64,000 nucleotides of DNA from Gillisella vitis (GCF_001541345.2 NZ_LMVL02000002.1:620001-684000), one strand, 5' to 3'; shown: positions 18,812 through 27,489, numbered from the stretch's first letter. Translations and numbers: made by a program. The notes: generated by a model from the letters alone, not told the origin.

Positions 18812-18862
18812 GCCGGTCTTAATCCGGCCTGTCCCTTTCCAAAGCAATCACCTCAAGGGGCA
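18812..18862 (+). promoter_or_regulatory. Structured 5' leader of flagellin gene 4
   Basis: GCCGG (18812-18816) pairs with CCGGC (18824-18828). TGTCCCTT (18830-18837) can pair with AAGGGGCA (18855-18862) ahead of the ATG at 18868. The ATG that precedes TGTCCC in other leaders is CTG here, so the element is not a conserved small reading frame. Confidence 0.62.
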
Positions 18863-18867
18863 CCTTT

Positions 18868-19827
18868 ATGACGAGCTTGATGACAAATACTGCCGCAATT
18901 TCAGCACTTTCGACCCTGCGGTCGATCTCCGACGACATGAACTCGACACAGAACAGAGTTTCGTCCGGCTACAAGGTTGAAAATGCATCTGACAACGCGG
19001 CCTATTGGTCGATTGCCACAACGATGCGCTCGGATAACAAGGCGCTTGGTGCTGTTGAGGACGCCATCGGCCTTGGTGCGGCCAAGACGGATACGGCCTA
19101 TACCGGCATGGAATCGGCGATCGATGTGGTTACCGATATCAAGGCCAAGCTGGTTGCTGCCCGCGAACCAGGCGTGGACAAGGAAAAGATCAACAAGGAA
19201 TTGGTCGAGTTGAAGAACCAACTGGGTTCTGTTGCCAAGTCCGCGTCGTTCAATGGCGAGAACTGGCTGTATGACAACAGCGAAACCACTGGCACGACCC
19301 AGGAAATGGTCGGCTCTTTCGTTCGTGGTTCCGATGGCAACGTGTCGATCAAGACGATCTCCTTTGATACGACCAACTCGATGCTGATCAATGACGAGGC
19401 GGCTGCTGGTGGTCTGCTGACCAAGGACACCGTTGCGACTTACGCCTATGGTACAACGACGACAACCGCTTCCTATTACCTGATTTCCTCGGTTGCAGGG
19501 GATGCGACCAGCAACGAAGTGACGCTGACCTCGTCCACCACGGACGACGAGATTGACGGCATGGTTGCCACGGTCGATAAGATGCTCTCGAACATGACGG
19601 ATGCTGCTGCCACCATCGGTGCGACGACTTCACGCCTGAAGTTGCAGGATAGCTTCATCAAGGACCTGAGCGACACGATCGACACGGGTGTGGGCCGTCT
19701 GGTGGATGCGGACATGAACGAGGAATCGACCAAGCTGAAGGCGTTGCAGACGCAGCAGCAGTTGGGCATCCAGTCCCTGTCGATTGCCAACTCCAACTCC
19801 GAAAACGTGTTGTCGCTGTTCAAATAA
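18868..19827 (+). CDS. Flagellin 4
   Basis: This filament subunit has 319 residues. The N-terminus (MTSLMTNTAAISALSTLRSISDDMNSTQNRVSSG) is more divergent than in copies 2 and 3. From about residue 50 to 215 the DNA is almost identical to flagellin 2. A short private segment (SSTTDDEIDGMVATVDKMLSNM) follows and the end is shared again. The protein ends ENVLSLFK, not FR. The pattern again indicates segmental exchange among the array. AAGGGGC precedes the ATG and a terminator follows. Confidence 0.95.
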   Translation: MTSLMTNTAAISALSTLRSISDDMNSTQNRVSSGYKVENASDNAAYWSIATTMRSDNKALGAVEDAIGLGAAKTDTAYTGMESAIDVVTDIKAKLVAAREPGVDKEKINKELVELKNQLGSVAKSASFNGENWLYDNSETTGTTQEMVGSFVRGSDGNVSIKTISFDTTNSMLINDEAAAGGLLTKDTVATYAYGTTTTTASYYLISSVAGDATSNEVTLTSSTTDDEIDGMVATVDKMLSNMTDAAATIGATTSRLKLQDSFIKDLSDTIDTGVGRLVDADMNEESTKLKALQTQQQLGIQSLSIANSNSENVLSLFK

Positions 19828-19980
19828 TACGGGGCTTGAAGGCGCTTACGCTTTTATTCTCAAAAAGTACAAAACTCCAAGCCGCAACAATGGCTTGGTG
19901 GTTTCACAAAGCCAGAGGCGACTACCGTTGGGATGCCCGAAATGGTGCTTGCCCGGTGTGTTGGCCCCACGATGTTTATC

Positions 19981-20009
19981 AAAGCCGCAGCACCCGCTGC
20001 GGCTTTTTT
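19981..20009 (+). terminator. Terminator after flagellin 4
   Basis: AAAGCCGCAGC (19981-19991) pairs with GCTGCGGCTTT (19996-20006) across ACCC, followed by a T run. It lies about 155 bp downstream of the stop codon. Confidence 0.88.
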
Positions 20010-20060
20010 CATGCGCGCTTTTCTTTGGTCTTGAAAAAATTAGGAATTCGTTTACGTCTA

Positions 20061-20096
20061 TTAAAAGTTTGCTAACCTGGTTAACCATTTGTTAAC
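20061..20096 (+). promoter_or_regulatory. Tandem CtrA-box-like sequences before flagellin 5
   Basis: TTAA-N7-CTAAC occurs at 20061-20076 and TTAA-N7-TTAAC at 20081-20096, about 140-175 bp before the ATG. The second is an exact match to the TTAA-N7-TTAA(C) pattern. Binding is inferred, not shown. Confidence 0.45.
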
Positions 20097-20182
20097 TAAT
20101 TCAAGGTTAATAATCTATGAACAACGTTGGGTTGGCTACCAGGGCAAGAGCGTAGCCGACGTGCATGAAGCAGACCAGCGTT

Positions 20183-20230
20183 GCCGGTGTCTTCCATAAA
20201 TCCGGCATGTCCCTTCACCTTCATGGGGCA
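20183..20230 (+). promoter_or_regulatory. Structured 5' leader of flagellin gene 5
   Basis: GCCGG (20183-20187) can pair with CCGGC (20202-20206) across a longer 14-base loop. TGTCCC (20208-20213) can pair with GGGGCA (20225-20230), which overlaps the ribosome-binding site of the ATG at 20235. The element is kept although the coding sequence is the most divergent of the five. Confidence 0.6.
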
Positions 20231-20234
20231 CTCT

Positions 20235-21197
20235 ATGACCAGCATTATGACCAATACCTCCGCTATGGCGGCTTTGCAGACCCTCCGTGGCATCGACCAG
20301 AACATGGAGACGACGCAGAACAGAATCTCGTCCGGCTATAAAGTCGACAGCGCCAAAGACAATGCCGCCTATTGGTCGATTGCGACCACGATGCGCTCCG
20401 ATAACAAGGCGCTTTCCACGGTTCAGGATGCTCTGGGGCTAGCTGCGTCCAAAGCAGATACCGCTTATACTGGTCTGGATTCCAGTATTGACGTGCTCAG
20501 CTCCATCAAGTCCAAACTGGTTGCGGCGCGCGAACCGGGCGTGGACAAGGACAAGATCAACCAGGAAATCAACGAGCTGAAGAACCAGCTCGCCTCCATT
20601 GCCGAATCCGCTTCATTCTCCGGCGAAAACTGGTTGTATAACGAATCGACCAATCCTCCCACCACCAAGGAAATGGTCGCCTCCTTCAACCGCGCCAGCG
20701 ACGGTACGGTGTCGGTTACCACATTGAAGTTCAACACGTCCGAATCGACCCTGATCGATACCCAGGATGCTGAAAACGGCATCCTGACACGGACCACGGT
20801 TGCGACCTGGGCCTACGGTACGACCACCACGACAGGCACTTATTACCTGCTGGACGCGGAGTCGGTGACGCCTGCCACCGGCACCGAAATCACCCTGACC
20901 ACCGACATGTCCAACGACGATCTCGATGGCATGATTTCAGCTGTCGATAAAATGCTTCAGGATCTGACCGATTCTGCTTCGACCTTGGGTGCGATCAGCA
21001 GCCGTATCGATTCCCAGGATACGTTCGTGAAAAACCTCAGCGATACGATCGACAAGGGCGTCGGGCGTCTGGTCGACGCGGATATGAACGAGGAATCCAC
21101 CAAGATCAAGGCACTGCAAACGCAGCAGCAACTTGGCATCCAGGCGCTGTCGATTGCCAATACCAATGCCGAAAACATCCTGACGCTCTTCAAGTAG
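20235..21197 (+). CDS. Flagellin 5 (divergent copy)
   Basis: This is a filament subunit of 320 residues. The start at 20235 aligns with the other flagellins; the longer in-frame reading from 20181 runs through the leader and is rejected. D0/D1 regions are conserved (MTSIMTNTSAMAALQTLRGI; LQTQQQLGIQALSIANTNAENILTLFK). The central domain is clearly different (NESTNPPTTKEMVASFNRASDG and DAESVTPATGTEITLTTDMSND), so this copy has escaped the exchange that homogenised copies 1-4. It may be a minor or position-specific filament component. Confidence 0.95.
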   Translation: MTSIMTNTSAMAALQTLRGIDQNMETTQNRISSGYKVDSAKDNAAYWSIATTMRSDNKALSTVQDALGLAASKADTAYTGLDSSIDVLSSIKSKLVAAREPGVDKDKINQEINELKNQLASIAESASFSGENWLYNESTNPPTTKEMVASFNRASDGTVSVTTLKFNTSESTLIDTQDAENGILTRTTVATWAYGTTTTTGTYYLLDAESVTPATGTEITLTTDMSNDDLDGMISAVDKMLQDLTDSASTLGAISSRIDSQDTFVKNLSDTIDKGVGRLVDADMNEESTKIKALQTQQQLGIQALSIANTNAENILTLFK

Positions 21198-21270
21198 TTT
21201 TTCGACAACGGGCCGGAGTTACAATTTTCGCTTTCTGCCGTGCCGCCGGTCATCGGCATCTGGTGGAATC

Positions 21271-21304
21271 GTTGGACCGCGCAACTGCCCTGGCGCGGTC
21301 CAAC
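21271..21304 (+). terminator. Terminator-like hairpin after flagellin 5
   Basis: GTTGGACCGCGC (21271-21282) pairs perfectly with GCGCGGTCCAAC (21293-21304) over a 10-base loop. Only a short ATATTTT follows, so termination would be less T-dependent. Confidence 0.7.
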
Positions 21305-21431
21305 ATATTTTCAGGGGATGCAGCCGATACAACTGCAAAATCCGCCGGGGCATTTTCGTCCTAATCTGTCCAATTTCAGTAAATTATGCAGGGTGAGTGC
21401 CAATCGGCACGCCTGACCGCCTTGAGAAAAT

Positions 21432-21456
21432 CCTCGCGCAAGTTTGGCCGCCTAGC
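21432..21456 (+). promoter_or_regulatory. CGCAAG-N8-CCTAGC element upstream of the fliH-like/motB unit
   Basis: CCTCGCGCAAG is followed by eight bases and CCTAGC. The core is 21437-21442 and the hexamer 21451-21456. It is almost identical over 12 bases to the copy before flhA, and CTTGAGA precedes both. Confidence 0.6.
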
Positions 21457-21672
21457 TTCGACATCATGAAACAGGTGTTTGCGTTTGCCGTCATGCGGGA
21501 GATCGGGCCGTCTGTGACATCCTGCATGTCCTGAAAGGGGCCCTGGAAATGATCCTGGGTATCAGGTTGATGATTTAAGCTTTGGGCCTTACCCGGCCGA
21601 AGGTATTGTGCGTCGATAACGCCATAGGCGCGGTCTCGACGATAAGGGCCGTAAGGCCCGGGAGAAAATGAC

Positions 21673-22323
21673 ATGACGATGCCGCTCGCTCATTATTTGA
21701 AGGATTTCTCTGCGCCGCCGCCAGCGCCGATGGCTGCGGAGGCCATGAGTTTCAACGATGATGCGCTGATGTTCCCGGATATGCCGGTGCTTGAGCTTCC
21801 TCAGCCCGATCCGGTGGATGTGGAAAAAGAGCGGCAGAATGCCTATGCGGATGGCCATGACGCGGCGGTCAAGGAAGCGGATGAACGTCACGCCGAAGCG
21901 CTCAGCATTCTCGAAAAGGCCCATGCCGAAGCACTTCAGGAACTGACGGAAAAGCATCAGGCGGAGCTGGCGCGCGTGATCGCCGAAGGGCTTCAGCAGA
22001 TTGCGACCGACCTGTCGCGCATTGTCGGCAGCCAGACGGTCGAGACATTGGCGCCCCTGCTATCGGATATGCTTGTCGACAAGGCCCTGGATGACATTTC
22101 AGGCCTGTTGAAGGCTGCTGTCCTGGAGGGAGCCGCAGGTCAGATCACCGTGACCGGGCCTGCCGCGCTGTTCAAGCAACTTGCCGACCGGATGGAAGGC
22201 CAAGACCTGTTGCTGAAACATGTCGAGGCCGATGATCTCGACCTGACGGTCGATGTCGGTGGCGCGGCATTGGTCACCCGCATTTCCGCCTGGACGGCCA
22301 GTCTGAAGAAAGTTCTGGCATGA
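21673..22323 (+). CDS. Putative FliH-like flagellar export regulator
   Basis: This 216-residue protein is not firmly identified. A Pro-rich N-terminus is followed by a long Ala/Glu/Lys helix (about residues 55-115, beginning [27 protein letters not shown]). A compact C-terminal domain (about 120-216) includes a predicted beta region ([26 protein letters not shown]). Length, the Tyr-x-x-Gly helix start and the two-part layout resemble FliH, the partner that inhibits FliI. No other FliH candidate is visible in the locus. The ATG has GGAG about 9 bp upstream, and the stop overlaps motB as ATGA. The role is inferred. Confidence 0.6.
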   Translation: MTMPLAHYLKDFSAPPPAPMAAEAMSFNDDALMFPDMPVLELPQPDPVDVEKERQNAYADGHDAAVKEADERHAEALSILEKAHAEALQELTEKHQAELARVIAEGLQQIATDLSRIVGSQTVETLAPLLSDMLVDKALDDISGLLKAAVLEGAAGQITVTGPAALFKQLADRMEGQDLLLKHVEADDLDLTVDVGGAALVTRISAWTASLKKVLA

Positions 22324-23654
22324 GCGACGCTGAAAATCACCACCACGGCAAGAACGAGATCATCGTTATCAAGCGGCATGGCGGCGGCGATCACGACGGC
22401 GCCCATGGCGGCGCCTGGAAAATTGCCTATGCCGACTTCATGACCGCGATGATGGCCTTCTTCCTGGTCATGTGGCTGGTCAACGCCGCCAATGAGAAGA
22501 CGACCGCTTCGGTTGCCAGCTATTTCAATCCGATCAAGCTGGCCGATGAAAAGCCAACCGAGAAGGGCGTGAAAAAGCCGGTCGATCAGGCTGAGGGCGA
22601 GGAGAGCAAGGAGCGCTCGAAAATCAAGGCCGAAGAGGAGACGCTCGGCAAGGCGGCGGCAACCGGCGAGGACATGACCTCGACCTCGGGCGATAAGCCC
22701 GTCTATTCGGAAGCGGATCTGTTCGAAAATCCCTATTCCGTTCTGGCCGAAATTGCCCAGGAAGTTGGTCAGCAAGCCAATGTCAGCGCCAAGGGTGAAG
22801 GCGGAGCAAGCGAATCCGGCCCGTCCACCGGCGCGTCGGGCGGCGAGGCTTACCGCGACCCGTTCGATCCGGATTTCTGGAGCCAGCAGATGCAGACGGC
22901 TCAGGGCAAGCCTGGCAAAGCCAAGCCTGACGAACAGCAAACCGTGGCCGAGGCGGAGGCAAAGCTCGATCCGTTCGCGCAAAAGCCGGTCGATCAGCAG
23001 GCTGCTACCGCAGCGTCGGCAACCGCACCGGATGGAGCGCAGGGCAATCCCCCGTCGAAGTCTCAGCCTGAGGCAAAGCCGCAGGTCGAAATCGACGGTC
23101 AGCAGGTAGCCATTGCCGTTCCCAAGGCGCGACCTGATCCCAAGCAAGTTGCCCGTGAAGAGCAGAATGCATCGGCTGGTAGCGACCAGACACAGCAGGC
23201 GGATCAACTTAAGCAGCAGATCGCCTCCGAAATCGGTGGTGTAGCGGGTAAATTGGCCGAGGGGTTGATTGTGCAGCCGGCTGAAGGTGGACTGCTGATA
23301 ACACTGACCGACCAGTCCCAGGCCCCGATGTTCGATGTCGGCTCTGCCGTGCCGCGCAAGGAAATGGTGTTGGCGATGGAAAAGATCGGCAAGTTGTTGG
23401 CCGATCGCCAGGGTGCCGTGGTTATCAGGGGCCACACCGACGCACGCCAATATAAAGGCCCTGATAACGACAATTGGGGCCTCTCGATGTCACGCGCCCA
23501 TTCGGCCTATTACATGCTGGTGCGCGGCGGGCTCGCACAAAACCGTATTACCCAGGTGTCCGGCTTTGCCGATCGCCGGCTGTTGAAGCCGGAGGACCCG
23601 TTGGCCGCAGCAAACCGGCGGATCGAGATCCTTGTTCAGGGAGACCAGAAGTAA
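22320..23654 (+). CDS. motB: MotB, peptidoglycan-anchored stator protein
   Basis: MotB pairs with MotA to form the proton channel and anchors the stator to peptidoglycan. The single membrane helix (about 37-58) carries the conserved proton-binding Asp39 in the context [14 protein letters not shown]-terminal OmpA-like domain (about residues 330-440) contains [10 protein letters not shown] and ends NRRIEILVQ. Between them is an unusually long linker, about 230 residues rich in Lys, Glu, Gln and Ala, making the protein 444 residues against about 308 in E. coli. It overlaps the FliH-like gene by 4 bp, and motC begins just after its stop. Confidence 0.96.
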   Translation: MSDAENHHHGKNEIIVIKRHGGGDHDGAHGGAWKIAYADFMTAMMAFFLVMWLVNAANEKTTASVASYFNPIKLADEKPTEKGVKKPVDQAEGEESKERSKIKAEEETLGKAAATGEDMTSTSGDKPVYSEADLFENPYSVLAEIAQEVGQQANVSAKGEGGASESGPSTGASGGEAYRDPFDPDFWSQQMQTAQGKPGKAKPDEQQTVAEAEAKLDPFAQKPVDQQAATAASATAPDGAQGNPPSKSQPEAKPQVEIDGQQVAIAVPKARPDPKQVAREEQNASAGSDQTQQADQLKQQIASEIGGVAGKLAEGLIVQPAEGGLLITLTDQSQAPMFDVGSAVPRKEMVLAMEKIGKLLADRQGAVVIRGHTDARQYKGPDNDNWGLSMSRAHSAYYMLVRGGLAQNRITQVSGFADRRLLKPEDPLAAANRRIEILVQGDQK

Positions 23655-23658
23655 GGTG

Positions 23659-25116
23659 ATGACCGCGCGCAGATCCCTGGGTGCCAGATCTGGATTTTCC
23701 AGCTTCGCTTTCTATGGCGTGCTGCTGACCCTGGCTGTCGGCGGCCCTGTTGCCTGTGCGGGTCAGGCATATGCGGCAGGACCAAATACTCCTGCAAGCA
23801 ATGGACCGAGCACCACCCCTGTTGCTGGCACAACCGGGCCTGCCAAAAGTCTTCCCGCAGGCGGCGACAGTGATAACCTGCCGCCTTATCTGATGTTGCG
23901 CTCTCTGCAATTTGTGCAGGATTCGGTTGTCCGCGGTGACCATTCGGCTGCGGATATGCAGCGTTTTCTTCTGACCCGGATCGACAAGCGGCTGCGGACG
24001 GCTGTGTCTTCAGATTTCGAAGACCCCCGCAATGTCGATGCGGCGCTGATCTACACGATGAGCGGCGGAAATCCGGCGACGTTGGACTATCTCGTTGCCC
24101 GCGACGTTGATGGACATTTCGACAACCGCGTCAGCGATATGTTGAGAAAATACTTGAGTGGTAAAGGCGTGCTGGTGGCAAGCTCGCTTGGCGAGATGGT
24201 ACCGCTCTATCAGAACGGTCGGGTCGGGCCTTATATCGCGTTGGTGGCCGGGAATGTCACCCTGGTGAAAGATCCGGCTGCGGCTCTTAAATTCTTCGAT
24301 ATCGCCCGCCTTGTGGCGCCCGGCACCATTGTCGAGGAAGCGGCCCTGCGGCGGTCCTTCCAGATTGCCATGGATACCGGCCAGAATGGTCGCGCCATGG
24401 CCTATGCCAATCGCTATGCCCGGCGCTTTCTCTATTCGCCCTATGCCAGCCAATTTGCCGATCTCCTGGTGCAATTGGTTGTCGATCATTTCTCGGAGCT
24501 GGATAAGAACGATATTCTGGCGACATTGGCGACCATGGATCCGGATCGTCAGCGCGAAGTCTATCTGCGCATTGCGCGCCGCGCGACGATCAACGGCAAT
24601 CAGGCTTTGGCCAGTCTTGCCTCCAGTCAGGCGCAAAGCCTGGCGGGCCTGCCAGATAAGAATGATCCTCAGGCGCTGCTTTATGGCGGCGCGGCGTTGA
24701 TTTCGACCACCGACGTCAAAAACGCGCTGAGCACGATCTCACAATTGCCAAAAGATCAGCTGTCGGCCTCCGACAACGCCTTGCTGGAAGCAGCCCGGGC
24801 CGTCGCGCAGGAGATCATCACCTTGCCAACCGCGCCGCAAAGCCCATCGGCCTCGCCAAGCACGCCGCCGCCATCCGGGGACGATACTGCCCCGGATGCA
24901 CCGGCCAATGTGTCCGATCAGCAGGACCCGGGTGCGCCGGCCAATGCCAAGGCGAATGTAGTGCCCGATGCTGGGATTGGCACGGCGCCGGTCAGTCCGG
25001 CCTCGGCAGATGCAAAGCAAAAGCCTGATCCGGAATTCCAGACATTCATGAGCGGCGGCCGATCTAAGCTTGAAGAAATAGACAAAATGTTGAAGGGGGA
25101 GGGCGTAACGAAATGA
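23659..25116 (+). CDS. motC: MotC, periplasmic motility protein
   Basis: MotC is a periplasmic protein specific to rhizobia and relatives that interacts with MotB in S. meliloti and needs MotE for folding. The ATG at 23659, 4 bp after the motB stop, is preferred over an upstream TTG inside motB. It yields 485 residues with a signal peptide (hydrophobic stretch FAFYGVLLTLAVGGPV, Ala-rich cleavage region near AYAAG). The helical core contains VAPGTIVEEAALRRSFQIAMDTG. A Pro/Ala-rich C-terminal linker follows. The stop overlaps fliK by 4 bp. Assignment is from context and overall pattern. Confidence 0.92.
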   Translation: MTARRSLGARSGFSSFAFYGVLLTLAVGGPVACAGQAYAAGPNTPASNGPSTTPVAGTTGPAKSLPAGGDSDNLPPYLMLRSLQFVQDSVVRGDHSAADMQRFLLTRIDKRLRTAVSSDFEDPRNVDAALIYTMSGGNPATLDYLVARDVDGHFDNRVSDMLRKYLSGKGVLVASSLGEMVPLYQNGRVGPYIALVAGNVTLVKDPAAALKFFDIARLVAPGTIVEEAALRRSFQIAMDTGQNGRAMAYANRYARRFLYSPYASQFADLLVQLVVDHFSELDKNDILATLATMDPDRQREVYLRIARRATINGNQALASLASSQAQSLAGLPDKNDPQALLYGGAALISTTDVKNALSTISQLPKDQLSASDNALLEAARAVAQEIITLPTAPQSPSASPSTPPPSGDDTAPDAPANVSDQQDPGAPANAKANVVPDAGIGTAPVSPASADAKQKPDPEFQTFMSGGRSKLEEIDKMLKGEGVTK

Positions 25117-26975
25117 TCGATGCCACTATCACAGCAGGTTCTGCCGCTTCGCCAGCCTATAGCAGCAGCCGTTCCGATCAAGGCAAGGGCGCGGGCAAGG
25201 GTTTTCTGGACGCTTTGGCCGATACGGCTGACCGTAGCCAAGCGCAGGAGCAAAACGCAGACGATGACGATGCTCCGGTGAATCAGGACCAGACAAAGAC
25301 CCATTCGACTGCAATTTCGTCGTCATCGACCAAATCAACCACGTCCACAGTGACATCTGCTACAGCAGATCAGAAGAATTCGGCCCAGGCGGAGCAAGGT
25401 GATGTCGCTGATGATGAAGCCATTGTCGCCAGCGATGACGGCAAAGCACCGTCGCAAACCGTCGGCAATGCACCGATAGCTGCTGGCGATACCAGGGCTG
25501 CTGCACTGATTGCCAAGGCTTTGGCGAGCCAGACCAAGACTCAAACCCAAGCCCAAACCCAAACCCAAACCCAAACTGAGGTCCAGACACAAGGGCAAAC
25601 AGAGACCGCATCTTCCTCCGGGGAGAAGACCGATGAGAGCCGGATGCTTGCAAAGCTTGTTGCGGCCCTGACCCAGCAGGGTGATGCCGCGACTGAGGCT
25701 GCTACTGCTGGCGCAAATGCGGACGAGGCACTCGCTGCCGAGACTGAAGGCGCTGGAGATGAGACCGGCAAGATCGCCGTCAAAGGCCGACAGGAAAATG
25801 GTACGCCTTTGCTCGCGGCCCTGGCAGCTCTCAAGTCGACCACGACCGATGAGGAAGCCGCTACGGCGGCGGCTCAGTCAGACATGCCCGGGGTTACGAA
25901 AACCCAGACCAAGGACGGCTCCAAGACGGCAAAGCCTGCCGCCGACGATACCAAAGAAACGGCTGTAGAGCCAAAGGTAGCGACGGGCGCGCAGGATGCC
26001 TTGACATTATTAGGCGATTTGAGCGCCGGACAATTGCAGCAAGTTGCCCGCCAGGCAGGCAGCCAGACAACAGCAGAGGCCACGACCGGTAATGGCGATA
26101 CGGCATTGACCGCTGTCGCTGGCCAGGTTGCGTCGCAGGACGGCAAGATGGGTAAGATCGGCCAAGGGACTTCAGAGGTTGATTTAGCCAAGCAGGCCAA
26201 GGCCGCCCAGTCGGGGCCGCAGGATGCCGTCTCACCGGCGACCAAGGAAACGGTCAAGGATAGCAGTGCTGCGGATGCCCTCCATCTGGTCACCAGCAGC
26301 GATGCCTCGGCGTCGCATGCCGATGACACCGCGAGCCAGCCGGCAACGACCGGTATCGATCCATTGCAGAATGTCAGCGTGCTTGACAGCCGACGCATTA
26401 TTGCCCCGGTCAATACCAGCAATGGCGCCAATATTGCCGCATCCATGGCTGGTGACAGTTCCTGGGCGCAGGCCATGCACACTCATGCTTCCGATAAGCT
26501 CGGCACCAGCGAACAGATCAGCACCGATCGCACGATGAACACGCTCAAACTGAAGATGACGCCGGAAAATCTGGGAAGCGTCACGGCAACTCTGAAGCTG
26601 ACGAATGGCGAATTGACGGTCAGCCTGGTTGTTGAAAACAGCGCTGCATATCGAAAGCTGAACGAAGACCAGAACGGTCTTGTCGCGGCGCTGAAAAGCC
26701 ATGGCTTCTCGGTTGATAACGTCCAGATCAGCATAGCCAGCACTGAAAAGCCCAATAATGACAACCAGACCAATTCCCAGAGCCAGAGCAGCAATCAGCA
26801 GAGCATGCAGCAGGGCGGCGGCAGTTCCAGCCAGGGCGGTAATCGTTCACAAGCGCAGCCGATTTTTGATGTGTATGGACAGACATCCGGAGGTCCAGTC
26901 GATGATGCGGCACGTTCTGGGACGGTGGGCACCGGCGGTAATGCTTCTGGTGGCAGCGGTCAGCTTTACCTGTAA
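25113..26975 (+). CDS. fliK: FliK (formerly MotD), hook-length control protein
   Basis: FliK is the secreted molecular ruler that ends hook growth and switches FlhB specificity. In S. meliloti the gene in this position, once called motD, was reassigned to fliK. The 620-residue product is low-complexity and rich in Ala, Thr, Gln and Asp through most of its length, with a Thr-Gln repeat at about residues 142-168. A conserved FliK C-terminal domain lies at about 470-545 (LKLKMTPENLGSVTATLKL and a following LVVENSAAYRKL). A Gln/Ser-rich tail follows. The last 74 bp overlap the start of the lytic transglycosylase gene. Confidence 0.9.
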   Translation: MIDATITAGSAASPAYSSSRSDQGKGAGKGFLDALADTADRSQAQEQNADDDDAPVNQDQTKTHSTAISSSSTKSTTSTVTSATADQKNSAQAEQGDVADDEAIVASDDGKAPSQTVGNAPIAAGDTRAAALIAKALASQTKTQTQAQTQTQTQTEVQTQGQTETASSSGEKTDESRMLAKLVAALTQQGDAATEAATAGANADEALAAETEGAGDETGKIAVKGRQENGTPLLAALAALKSTTTDEEAATAAAQSDMPGVTKTQTKDGSKTAKPAADDTKETAVEPKVATGAQDALTLLGDLSAGQLQQVARQAGSQTTAEATTGNGDTALTAVAGQVASQDGKMGKIGQGTSEVDLAKQAKAAQSGPQDAVSPATKETVKDSSAADALHLVTSSDASASHADDTASQPATTGIDPLQNVSVLDSRRIIAPVNTSNGANIAASMAGDSSWAQAMHTHASDKLGTSEQISTDRTMNTLKLKMTPENLGSVTATLKLTNGELTVSLVVENSAAYRKLNEDQNGLVAALKSHGFSVDNVQISIASTEKPNNDNQTNSQSQSSNQQSMQQGGGSSSQGGNRSQAQPIFDVYGQTSGGPVDDAARSGTVGTGGNASGGSGQLYL

Positions 26976-27489
26976 CGAGGGCCATGCTTCTGCTTCAGCA
27001 GGATTATGCGAGCGCGAAATTAGCAATGCTGCGGCCAAATATGGGATACCCGAAGGGATCCTCTATTCGGTCGGCCTGACGGAAACCGGGCGCAAAGGGT
27101 CACTTCAGCCTTACGCTCTCAATGTCGAGGGCAAGGCGCTGTTTCCCGATTCCATGACGGATGCCATGCAAACCTTCGCGCTCGCCAAGCAGCAGGGCGC
27201 GAAATTGATCGATATTGGTTGCATGCAGATCAACCATTATTTCCATCACGAGAATTTCCACTCGCTCGAAGAGATGTTCGACCCGAAACGGAACGTCGAA
27301 TATGCCGCAAAATTCCTGGTCGCGTTGCATGGAAGACACGAAACCTGGACAATGGCAGTTGCGCGTTATCATGCCGGCCCAAACAACGATCCAGCCCAAA
27401 AACGCTATGTTTGCAGGGTGATTGCCAATCTCGTTGCAACCGGATACGGCAACTGGACCGTGAATGCGCGGCAATTTTGTCAGCAATAA
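26902..27489 (+). CDS. Flagellar-locus lytic transglycosylase
   Basis: This predicted periplasmic murein-cleaving enzyme is of the SLT/goose-lysozyme-like type. The ATG at 26902 (or the next codon, also ATG) is chosen because GGAGG lies 8 bp upstream. This gives 195 residues and a signal peptide (PAVMLLVAAVSF). Longer in-frame starts lie deeper inside fliK and lack such a site. The likely catalytic Glu is in YSVGLTETGR, followed by the family pattern DIGCMQINHYFH and VARYHAGP. A role in making a hole for the rod fits the context, as with SltF of Rhodobacter. It overlaps fliK by 74 bp in another frame. Confidence 0.85.
   Translation: MMRHVLGRWAPAVMLLVAAVSFTCNEGHASASAGLCEREISNAAAKYGIPEGILYSVGLTETGRKGSLQPYALNVEGKALFPDSMTDAMQTFALAKQQGAKLIDIGCMQINHYFHHENFHSLEEMFDPKRNVEYAAKFLVALHGRHETWTMAVARYHAGPNNDPAQKRYVCRVIANLVATGYGNWTVNARQFCQQ

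Larger units (their letters stand above)
18454..18867. other. 414-bp intergenic region between flagellins 3 and 4
   Basis: No gene is seen. It holds the terminator of flagellin 3, an AT-rich stretch around 18620-18740 with a TTTA-N7-TTAAC near-match to a CtrA box, and the leader of flagellin 4. Confidence 0.7.
19828..20234. other. 407-bp intergenic region between flagellins 4 and 5
   Basis: No convincing gene is seen. It contains a terminator about 155 bp after flagellin 4, an AT-rich promoter-like stretch with two CtrA-box-like sequences (20061-20096), and the leader of flagellin 5. Confidence 0.7.
21198..21672. other. 475-bp region between flagellin 5 and the fliH-like gene
   Basis: No gene is seen. 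It contains a perfect 12-bp stem after flagellin 5 and the CGCAAG promoter-like element at 21432-21456. That leaves an unusually long untranslated stretch of about 215 bp before the ATG at 21673. Confidence 0.7.

Noticed and set aside
14898-19827. Long direct repeats as a possible recent tandem duplication by a mobile element
   Set aside because: The repeats coincide with flagellin coding regions, the spacers are unlike each other, and no transposase or terminal repeats are seen.
14857-20215. Short upstream reading frames starting at the ATG in ATGTCCCTT of the flagellin leaders
   Set aside because: Copy 1 and copy 3 give 7- and 8-codon frames, but copies 2 and 5 run into the flagellin gene out of frame and copy 4 has CTG in place of ATG. 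The pairing with the ribosome-binding site is conserved, the frame is not.
25540-25610. Thr-Gln repeat in fliK as a CRISPR-like or satellite repeat
   Set aside because: It is an in-frame six-base repeat within a low-complexity region of FliK, with no spacers.
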